The notes under the pieces were generated by a model. That model was not told the origin of the DNA. It saw only the letters and a list, made by a program, of their open reading frames with translations, and did not search any database. From Fusobacteriaceae bacterium UBA2433 (GTDB taxonomy: Bacteria; Fusobacteriota; Fusobacteriia; Fusobacteriales; Fusobacteriaceae): a stretch of DNA of 11,735 nt. The stretch covers positions 1-11,735 of the forward strand of contig DDQV01000035.1 of the NCBI GenBank assembly GCA_002342785.1. Direction: 5' to 3'. Position 1 is the first letter of the stretch. Each line of letters begins with the position of its first letter. A program made the translations under genes and the position numbers. Positions 5,551-11,735 of this stretch are shown here, one piece after another.

Positions 5551-7779
5551 TTATTTTTCTTCTTTTTTTTCTTCTTTTTCACTATCAATTTTTTTTTCAA
5601 TAATAGTTTCTTCAACTTCTGAAGAAGAATCATTAGAAATTATTTCTATTTCTTTATCTTCTTCTGTTTCCTTCTTTATCAACTCTTCCTTTAATTCTTC
5701 TATTCCTTTAGCTACTACATCTTCTGATGGCTCCAATGGTTTTAATGGTTCTAATTCCCCTCCATCCATGAGGATATTAAGTTCTTCTCCTGTTATTGTT
5801 TCTCTTTCTAATAAAGATTTAGATATTTTGTCTAAAATATCGTAGTTATCTCTAAGAAGAGTTTTTACTTCATCATAGGCATCATTGATTATTTTTCTAA
5901 TCTCTTCGTCTATAGCTTTCGCAGTTTGTTCCCCATACATCTTATTTGCAAACATATCTCCTTCTTTAGTGGCATCTAACAATACTGGACCAAATGTATC
6001 AGACATTCCTAATTTAGTTATCATAGCATGAGCTATCCCTGTGGCTCTTTCTATATCATTACTAGCTCCAGTTGTAATATCTCCAAATACAACCTCTTCA
6101 GCAGCTCTACCACCTAATAAACCTCTTATATCGGCCAAGTATTCTTTCTTACTTCTTAAATACCTATCTTCTGTCGGTAAACTCATTGTATATCCAAGAG
6201 CTGCCATTCCACGAGGAACTATAGTTACTTTATGAACGGGATCTACTATATCTTTATAAAAAGTCTGAATCATTGCATGACCTACTTCATGATATGCAAC
6301 TATATGTTTTTCTTTTTCTACTGTTACTCTAGATTTTCTAGCAGGACCAATAGATACTTTTTCAGATGCTTCCTCTAAGTCTTCCATTAGTATAATATCT
6401 CTATGTTGTCTTGCTGCTAATATAGCCGCTTCATTTAACAAGTTAGCAAGGTCAGCTCCTACAAATCCAGGAGTTTTCTTAGCTAATGTATGTAAATCTA
6501 CTTCTTTGCCTATTTTTTTCCCTTTTATATGTACATGTAATATTGCTTCTCTTCCTTTAATATCAGGTTTATCCACAACGACTTGTCTATCAAATCTTCC
6601 TGGTCTTGTAAGTGCTCTATCTAAGATCTCAGGTCTATTTGTCGCAGCAATTACTATTATAGTTTCCTCGCTACTAAAACCATCCATCTCTACTAGAAGT
6701 TGATTTAAAGTTTGTTCCCTCTCATCATTTCCTCCACCTTGACCAGAACCTCTTTTTCTACCTACTGCATCTATCTCATCTATAAAGACAATACAAGGTG
6801 CTGCCTTTCTTGCTTTATTAAATAGATCTCTTACTCTAGAAGCTCCGACACCTACAAACATCTCCACAAATTCAGAACCAGATATAGTAAAGAATGGAAC
6901 TGCTGCTTCTCCTGCTACTGCTCTAGCTAATAAAGTTTTACCTGTCCCTGGCGCTCCTAATAACAGAACACCTTTAGGTATAGTCGCTCCAATTTTTTTA
7001 TATTTTTCAGGTTCTTTTAAGAAATCTACAACTTCTACCAATTCTTGTTTAGCTTCTTCTATACCTGCTACATCTTTAAATTTAACTTTAGAAATAGTCT
7101 CACCATTATCTTTAGCTTTTGATTTTCCCATATTAAATACATTAGGCCCACTACTTCCTCCACCTTTCATCTTATTCATCATAAATATCCAAATTCCTAC
7201 AAGTAATAACATTGGGAACCATGAAATAAGTATTTGAACAATAAGTGGTGTTTTAGCTGGATCTTCAGATTTTATCTCAACATTTGTTTCATTTAGAGCT
7301 TTCATAAGATTAGGATCTTCAGAAACTCTATTAGATATCATTCTAGCTCTAAACCCTTCTGTATCTTCTAGTTTTTGTTTTCCAATTATATAACCTTCTT
7401 TTTCTTGAACTATCTTAAATTCTTTATTGTTAGCTTTTTTTAAAAATTCTGTATAGCTTATTATCTGTTGATCTTTCGTTTTAGCACTATTCATCATTGA
7501 TGGTAATGACATAATTATAGTTACAACAAATAGTAACATTATTACAGTTTTGAAGTTAAACTTCTTTTTAGTATCTTTTTTTGGTTCTTTATCTCCATTT
7601 TTATCTTCATTTTTTTTATTTTTCTTTTTTCTCATACCATATTTTAATCTTTCTTTAAGTTCACTTTTTCTTTCCTCTAATTCATTATACTCCGTATCTT
7701 TTCCTTCTAAATTTTCCTTCTTTTTTTCTTCGTTTTCCTTCTTTTTTTCTTCATTTAAATCGTTGTTGTTATTTTCCAC
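5551..7779 (-). CDS. ftsH: ATP-dependent zinc metalloprotease FtsH
   Basis: Inner-membrane AAA+ protease that extracts and degrades damaged membrane proteins and short-lived regulators as a hexamer. Domains in order: a charged cytosolic extension (1-74), membrane segment 1 (about 76-95), an outer domain, segment 2 (about 180-202), the AAA+ module with Walker A GAPGTGKT (275-282), pore loop MFVGVGA (307-313), Walker B VFIDEID (331-337) and second region of homology (about 379-398), then the M41 peptidase with HEVGH (497-501) and the third zinc ligand Asp575 in SNDIERAT. All key residues are intact. At 742 aa it is about 100 longer than E. coli FtsH (644), from the N-terminal extension and an acidic Glu/Lys tail (about 680-742). 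The start is GTG, set by GAGGAGG 9 nt upstream inside tilS; the genes overlap by 11 nt, suggesting translational coupling. A terminator follows. Confidence 0.97.
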   Translation of the reverse strand: MENNNNDLNEEKKKENEEKKKENLEGKDTEYNELEERKSELKERLKYGMRKKKNKKNEDKNGDKEPKKDTKKKFNFKTVIMLLFVVTIIMSLPSMMNSAKTKDQQIISYTEFLKKANNKEFKIVQEKEGYIIGKQKLEDTEGFRARMISNRVSEDPNLMKALNETNVEIKSEDPAKTPLIVQILISWFPMLLLVGIWIFMMNKMKGGGSSGPNVFNMGKSKAKDNGETISKVKFKDVAGIEEAKQELVEVVDFLKEPEKYKKIGATIPKGVLLLGAPGTGKTLLARAVAGEAAVPFFTISGSEFVEMFVGVGASRVRDLFNKARKAAPCIVFIDEIDAVGRKRGSGQGGGNDEREQTLNQLLVEMDGFSSEETIIVIAATNRPEILDRALTRPGRFDRQVVVDKPDIKGREAILHVHIKGKKIGKEVDLHTLAKKTPGFVGADLANLLNEAAILAARQHRDIILMEDLEEASEKVSIGPARKSRVTVEKEKHIVAYHEVGHAMIQTFYKDIVDPVHKVTIVPRGMAALGYTMSLPTEDRYLRSKKEYLADIRGLLGGRAAEEVVFGDITTGASNDIERATGIAHAMITKLGMSDTFGPVLLDATKEGDMFANKMYGEQTAKAIDEEIRKIINDAYDEVKTLLRDNYDILDKISKSLLERETITGEELNILMDGGELEPLKPLEPSEDVVAKGIEELKEELIKKETEEDKEIEIISNDSSSEVEETIIEKKIDSEKEEKKEEK
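7712..7752. repeat. 21-bp tandem duplication at the 5' end of ftsH
   Basis: Two identical 20-bp units (7712-7731 and 7733-7752) recur with a 21-bp period. Each includes a run of seven T (A on the coding strand). They encode EEKKKEN twice, at about residues 10-23 of FtsH. The period keeps the reading frame, so copy-number change would lengthen or shorten the extension without breaking the gene. Confidence 0.85.
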
Positions 7780-9124
7780 CGAAGTCTACCTCCTCAATTT
7801 TTTCAATTTTCAATTTTGCAATATTCTTTCTTAAATTTTCAAAACGCCTGTCTCCTCTAATTCCTCCTACCCATACAATTTCTTCCGAATTAGTAATAAT
7901 CGGAACAAAATCTCTCTGTTCCTTTGGAATTTTAGAATCGATAAATAAATCTTTTATTTTTTTTTGTCCAGTCATACCAACAGGATAGAATTTATCCCCA
8001 TTTTTTCTTGAACGAACTATTAAAATATCATCCTTTTTTATCTCACAATAAAATTCATTTTTTACTTTTTCTGATTTTTGATATTTGTTAATTAATTCAG
8101 CACTGATCTTATAATTATGCCAAATAACACTTCCAGGAACAATTAATCTTTTGACCAATTGATTATCAAATTTTATTTTTTCTACTTTAACTATTTCTAA
8201 AATATTGTATTTTTTTTTGATACGATATCTGTTATTTCCATATATTTCTTTACTTCCATCAGTATAAATAAGCTTTTGTACTTCAAGTATTTTATTTCTA
8301 TTTACAGATATATCATATTTTTGTAAGTATTCTGAAATAATGTTCCGTTGAATAAATTTTTCCTCTTTTTTTAGTTCCTCTACATCTAAAATATCATCTT
8401 TTTCATACTTTTTCAACCTACTATTAATAATACCATTAAATTCCCCTATATCTGAAATTAAATTTATTATTTTTTCTTTGAAATTTACATTATACTCTTT
8501 TTCTATACTAGGAATCAAATTTAATCTGATTTTATTTCTAGTATAAATTTCCTTAAAATTTGTTTTATCGATACAATAATCTATCTTATTTTCATCTAAA
8601 TATTTTAAAATTTTTTCTTTTCTATAATTTAAAACAGGTCGTATAAAAAATTCTCTCTTTACTGGTATACCTTCTAGTCCCTTAAAAGATGTTCCACGTA
8701 TAAGACGAAACATAAAAGTCTCTACTAAATCATCTTCATTATGAGCTAAAGCTACTTTAGTAGCTCCTAATTTATCTTTTAATTCTCTAAAGAAACCATA
8801 TCTCACCTCTCTTCCTGCTTCCTCTTCAGACAAACCAGAAAGTTTAGCATACTCTTTGATATTAACTTTTTTTGTATAAGTAGGTACCTTATCTGCCTTC
8901 CCTAAATTTATAACGAATTGTTCGTCTCCATCACTATCTTTTCCTCTTAAATCGTGATTTATATGAGCAAAATATATTTTAATATCCATCTTATCTTTGA
9001 TTTTTTTAAGAAGATTATATAAAAATATTGAATCTGGTCCTCCAGACATAGCCACAATTATTTTATCTCCATATTCTAACAATTCTTTTTCTTTATTTAA
9101 TCTTTCAAATTTTCTTAAATCCAT
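7769..9124 (-). CDS. tilS: tRNA(Ile)-lysidine synthetase
   Basis: Cytoplasmic, ATP-dependent enzyme that attaches lysine to C34 of the CAU-anticodon tRNA-Ile, switching it from AUG to AUA decoding; essential in most bacteria. The 451 aa open with the PP-loop AMSGGPDS (SGGPDS at 27-32), then the family motifs HINHDLRG (54-61) and LAHNEDDLVET (126-136), and RLIRGTSFKGLEGIP (140-154). The C-terminal TilS domain is recognisable from RSRKNGDKFYPVGM through LFIDSKIPKEQRD to VWVGGIRGD. Length is typical (432 in E. coli, 472 in B. subtilis). AAGGAAG lies 7 nt before the ATG, 24 nt after the SpoIID-like gene. It overlaps ftsH by 11 nt, a pairing common across bacteria. AUA codons are frequent in this AT-rich genome, which fits a need for the enzyme. 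Confidence 0.96.
   Translation of the reverse strand: MDLRKFERLNKEKELLEYGDKIIVAMSGGPDSIFLYNLLKKIKDKMDIKIYFAHINHDLRGKDSDGDEQFVINLGKADKVPTYTKKVNIKEYAKLSGLSEEEAGREVRYGFFRELKDKLGATKVALAHNEDDLVETFMFRLIRGTSFKGLEGIPVKREFFIRPVLNYRKEKILKYLDENKIDYCIDKTNFKEIYTRNKIRLNLIPSIEKEYNVNFKEKIINLISDIGEFNGIINSRLKKYEKDDILDVEELKKEEKFIQRNIISEYLQKYDISVNRNKILEVQKLIYTDGSKEIYGNNRYRIKKKYNILEIVKVEKIKFDNQLVKRLIVPGSVIWHNYKISAELINKYQKSEKVKNEFYCEIKKDDILIVRSRKNGDKFYPVGMTGQKKIKDLFIDSKIPKEQRDFVPIITNSEEIVWVGGIRGDRRFENLRKNIAKLKIEKIEEVDFGGK
7789..7795 (-). promoter_or_regulatory. Ribosome binding site deciding the ftsH GTG start
   Basis: GAGGAGG on the - strand lies 9 nt before the GTG at 7779 and is part of the last tilS codons. 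A near-perfect anti-16S match at good spacing supports this GTG over internal ATG codons (such as residue 49), and so supports the long N-terminal extension being translated. Confidence 0.8.
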
Positions 9125-9148
9125 AATACACTTCCTTTTTCGAATGAA

Positions 9149-10276
9149 TTAATTTTCCATCTTATACTCTTTTATCTCTACACCCTTATAGTAATGTTTG
9201 AGTATTTCCTCATAAGTTTTTCCTTGTTTAGATAAACCATAAGCACCATATTGACTCATTCCAACTCCATGTCCTGATCCCTTTCCAGTAAATAAAAAAT
9301 AATTCCCACTAGATCTAACACTAAATTGTGTACTATATACCTTTCCATATCCAACTATACTCCTAAATTTGTCCCCTGTTATAGTTTTATTTTTCTCTCC
9401 ATATATTCTAATTTTACTAACTCTATTACTCTTAATTTCAAAAATTTTAAGATTGCTTACTTTAAATCCAAATTTTTTAGAAATTTCGTTTTTAGAAATT
9501 TTTACTTCCCACTTTAATCTAGGAGATTTAATTTCATTTCCAATATCATTTACTGATCTAAGATATGGAGTAGAACTTCCTCCCCATACATCTTCATTGT
9601 TAGCAGTTACCCCTCCACTTGTAGAATAATAAAGAGCATTTATCGGTTCTCCTCCATATAGTATCATCTTTCCGTGGGTTGTATCTACAGACATATTTAT
9701 TTTTGAATTTTCCCTATCCATTCCAAGGTACATTTGAGAATTTATATTATCAAATAGATCAAATCCATCATATCTCGAATATTTTAGTTTATAATATAAA
9801 TATGATCTAGCTGCTAAACTCTGAGCCTTGATTGCTTCTTCAGGAAAATAATGTCCTATCTCTGATGGAACTACAGAATAAATATATTCTTCTGATTGAA
9901 TACTATTTAATGGAAGTATGTTATTTTTATAATTAATAAACTCAAAATCTCCCCTATATCTACTAAAAATTTTACCATCTAAACTAATTTTTATAATGGT
10001 TTCAGGAGTTCCTTTATATAAAAATATTTTTGAAGATAGTTCCCCTTTAAAATTTATCATATTATCACTGGCTGATATAGTCTCAATGTCTCCAGGCTTT
10101 AACTCATAAGTATAATATTTATCTGATTTTATCTCTATAATCGCACTTTCATTTTCTGAAGCTATATATATTTGTTTTCCTTTAAAACGATTAATTCCTA
10201 CTATTAAATCATCTTGTATATACTCTTCACCAAAAATAGTTAATCCTACAAATAAAAATATATATAATAATTTCAT
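9149..10276 (-). CDS. SpoIID/LytB-domain secreted protein, probable peptidoglycan lytic enzyme
   Basis: Exported protein of the SpoIID/LytB/amidase-enhancer family. In spore formers SpoIID is a lytic transglycosylase that cuts peptidoglycan stripped of stem peptides; family members in non-sporing bacteria act on the envelope, often with unclear roles. The start is set at the ATG at 10276 (375 aa), because GGGAG lies 7 nt before it and MKLLYIFLFVGLTIFG is then a clean signal peptide; an ATG at 10312 would bury it and lacks a ribosome site. The catalytic-type motif VVPSEIG (Glu139) is followed by EEAIKAQSLAARSY, then YYSTSGGVTANNEDVWGG, and near the end the family signature GKGSGHGVGMSQYGAYGLS. 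The cysteines reported as metal ligands in some clostridial SpoIID proteins are not seen. It starts 1 nt after the radical SAM stop and is 24 nt from tilS, so it is co-transcribed. Family is sure; exact substrate is not. Confidence 0.9.
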   Translation of the reverse strand: MKLLYIFLFVGLTIFGEEYIQDDLIVGINRFKGKQIYIASENESAIIEIKSDKYYTYELKPGDIETISASDNMINFKGELSSKIFLYKGTPETIIKISLDGKIFSRYRGDFEFINYKNNILPLNSIQSEEYIYSVVPSEIGHYFPEEAIKAQSLAARSYLYYKLKYSRYDGFDLFDNINSQMYLGMDRENSKINMSVDTTHGKMILYGGEPINALYYSTSGGVTANNEDVWGGSSTPYLRSVNDIGNEIKSPRLKWEVKISKNEISKKFGFKVSNLKIFEIKSNRVSKIRIYGEKNKTITGDKFRSIVGYGKVYSTQFSVRSSGNYFLFTGKGSGHGVGMSQYGAYGLSKQGKTYEEILKHYYKGVEIKEYKMEN

Positions 10277-10277
10277 C

Positions 10278-11735
10278 CTAAAACTCCCGTATTTTAGTTT
10301 CTTTTCCTTCATATATAAATAGAAATTTAGTTTTTTTATTTTCCCCAGTAAAAATATCTATGTTAAATTCTTCAATCTCTGTATTTTTAAATCCTTGTCT
10401 ATTATTTTTAAATTTTGATTCTTTTACTAGATTTTCTATTAATTCATGATAGAGATCTTTATCTTTAGAAGATACAAACCACTCTGGATATTTACCAGGT
10501 TTTCCTAGATTAATATAATCAAATTTTAAATATTCTATAAACTTTATACCTTTATCGTCACTACCTTGTTCAAACTTTCTTTCCTTATAAAAATCTACTA
10601 AAAAATTAAAGATTGCTAATTTTTTATGGGATACTTTAAAGTGTCCATTTTTCTCAAAAAAGTTAGCTATATCTAAATAAAATTCAAATGGTGAACTATA
10701 AAAATTATTTATCAAATAGTTTACACTTTTTGTGAAATCTCCTGAATTATAATAAAAGTCTAAAACTGCCTCTACATCTTTTAATTTTAAGAGCTCCTCA
10801 TATGTAATATCATTGTTTGAAATTACTTCATATGGAGGAAATGATGTGTATTTATATCCAAAAGTTTCTAATTGAGTATAAATTTCTGTCCCACTCAATA
10901 TTTTCAAAAATCCTAATTGAATCATCTCTGGTTTCAGTCTATAAACATAATTAAAAGAGCCTTTAAAAGTATCAAAATCTTCCTTTGGGAGTCCCGCTAT
11001 TAGATCTAAATGAAGATGAATATTATTTTTTATCGCCAATACATTTTCAGCCAATTTTTCTAATTCATTTTCTCTTCTGATTAATTTCATCGTTGGTTTA
11101 TTTACAGTTTGTATTCCTATTTCAAATTGAAAGAATCCATTTGGAATAGTCGTTAGATATTCTATTACCTCTTCATCAAATAATTCTGCACTTATTTCAA
11201 AATGAAAAGTTAAATTTGGTTGATAATTTTCTACTAAAAATTTCCAAATTTCCATATAATGATCTTTGTCTAAATTATAAGTTCTATCTACAAATTTTAC
11301 TAGCTTGATTCCTGCATCTAAAAATGTCATTAGATCTTTTTTTACTCTAGGTAAACTAAAAGTTCTAACACTTTTTTCTATTGAAGACATACAATATGAG
11401 CAATGAAAAGGACATCCTCTCGTTGATTCATAATAAAATATTTTTCCTTTGTTATCTTCTAATTCCCACTGTTCATAAGGAAAAGGAATTATGTCTAAAT
11501 TAGGTATAGGAGGCTCAAATCCATTAAATTTTAATTTTAATTGAGAATCTCTATAATATAATCCTAATACTTTTGACCTATCTTTAGTCAATAATTTTTT
11601 TACTATAAGTTCTCCTTCTCCTACCAGAACTCCTTCTATCTGGGGAAATTTTTCCATTACCTCAACTGCGTTATATGATACTTCAGGCCCTCCTAAGTAT
11701 ATTTCTAAATTAGGATTTATTTTTTTTAATTCTGG
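10278..11735 (-). CDS. B12-binding-domain radical SAM protein (DUF4080 type), 5'-truncated by the window
   Basis: Iron-sulfur enzyme of the cobalamin-dependent radical SAM class; reaction and substrate are unknown. The frame is open through the right edge, so the gene begins outside; the visible part is 486 codons including stop. It starts inside the B12-binding Rossmann fold (the segment ending EIYLGGPEVSYN, then VLVGEGE). The radical SAM core follows, with the 4Fe-4S motif CPFHCSYC (cysteines at visible residues 108, 112 and 115), then EIGIQTVN and HLDLIAGLPKE strands typical of class B enzymes. The C-terminal region (KPGKYPEWF and on) resembles the DUF4080 extension of such proteins in Firmicutes and Fusobacteria. 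An internal ATG at 11657 is not a likely start, because homologous B12-domain sequence continues before it. It is the first visible gene of the operon with the SpoIID-like gene, tilS and ftsH. The fold is confident; DUF4080 is recalled from family resemblance. Confidence 0.85.
   Translation of the reverse strand, partial: PELKKINPNLEIYLGGPEVSYNAVEVMEKFPQIEGVLVGEGELIVKKLLTKDRSKVLGLYYRDSQLKLKFNGFEPPIPNLDIIPFPYEQWELEDNKGKIFYYESTRGCPFHCSYCMSSIEKSVRTFSLPRVKKDLMTFLDAGIKLVKFVDRTYNLDKDHYMEIWKFLVENYQPNLTFHFEISAELFDEEVIEYLTTIPNGFFQFEIGIQTVNKPTMKLIRRENELEKLAENVLAIKNNIHLHLDLIAGLPKEDFDTFKGSFNYVYRLKPEMIQLGFLKILSGTEIYTQLETFGYKYTSFPPYEVISNNDITYEELLKLKDVEAVLDFYYNSGDFTKSVNYLINNFYSSPFEFYLDIANFFEKNGHFKVSHKKLAIFNFLVDFYKERKFEQGSDDKGIKFIEYLKFDYINLGKPGKYPEWFVSSKDKDLYHELIENLVKESKFKNNRQGFKNTEIEEFNIDIFTGENKKTKFLFIYEGKETKIREF
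10284..10288 (-). promoter_or_regulatory. Ribosome binding site deciding the SpoIID-like start
   Basis: GGGAG on the - strand, within the last codons of the radical SAM gene and 7 nt before the ATG at 10276. It selects the start that places the signal peptide at the extreme N-terminus and indicates translational coupling across the 1-nt gene junction. Confidence 0.65.

Noticed and set aside
7550..7834. Open frame of 94 codons on the + strand, rich in Ser and Phe
   Set aside because: Complement of the Lys/Glu-rich start of ftsH; the composition is what antisense of AAA/GAA repeats gives.
9326..9629. Two overlapping + strand frames opposite the SpoIID-like gene
   Set aside because: Shadows of a gene with clear domain signatures; no ribosome sites.
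10277..10312. Start of the SpoIID-like gene at the ATG at 10312
   Set aside because: No ribosome site precedes it, and it would put twelve charged residues before an otherwise perfect signal peptide.
1..11735. Mobile element, prophage, CRISPR or defence island
   Set aside because: No repeats of the right type, no integrase, transposase or nuclease genes, and uniform composition; all genes are housekeeping or metabolic types.

Overview
The window is very AT-rich (roughly 28-30% GC by eye). Its protein sequences and gene neighbourhoods fit a member of the Fusobacteriia (Fusobacterium, Cetobacterium or Ilyobacter-like). That placement is inferred from protein character and base composition; no rRNA or other marker is present to prove it. 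It looks like ordinary chromosome: there are no transposases, phage genes, tRNAs, rRNAs or CRISPR arrays.

Left third (1-3420, + strand): a terminator closes a gene lying left of the window. A gene-free, AT-rich regulatory stretch follows, with a perfect inverted repeat and a candidate promoter. Then comes a two-gene mannitol operon: mtlA (a fused EIICBA PTS permease) and mtlD (mannitol-1-phosphate 5-dehydrogenase), ended by a hairpin terminator. Together these import mannitol as mannitol 1-phosphate and oxidise it to fructose 6-phosphate.

Middle (3494-5547, - strand, convergent with mtlAD): an APC-superfamily amino-acid permease sits downstream of a HutP-family gene. HutP proteins are histidine-responsive RNA-binding antiterminators in Bacillus. 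The permease has its own good promoter just after the hutP stop, and its roughly 90-nt leader carries seven UAG triplets within 48 nt. UAG is the trinucleotide HutP recognises in Bacillus. This pairing of a HutP-like regulator with a UAG-dense leader is the most interesting signal in the window. A strong terminator separates hutP from ftsH.

Right half (5551-11735, - strand): a tightly packed operon reading leftward. Its order is a B12-binding/radical SAM protein (start outside the window), a secreted SpoIID/LytB-domain protein, tilS (tRNA-Ile lysidine synthetase) and ftsH (membrane AAA+ zinc protease). Junctions are 1 nt, 24 nt and an 11-nt overlap. The tilS-ftsH pairing is a widely conserved bacterial arrangement, here without the hpt gene that lies between them in many Firmicutes. 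FtsH has unusually long charged extensions at both ends, the N-terminal one containing a 21-bp tandem duplication.

Three of the four terminators share a GGTTGC core, and two of these pair it with GGTAACC-type arms through G-U wobbles that favour function on the gene's own strand.
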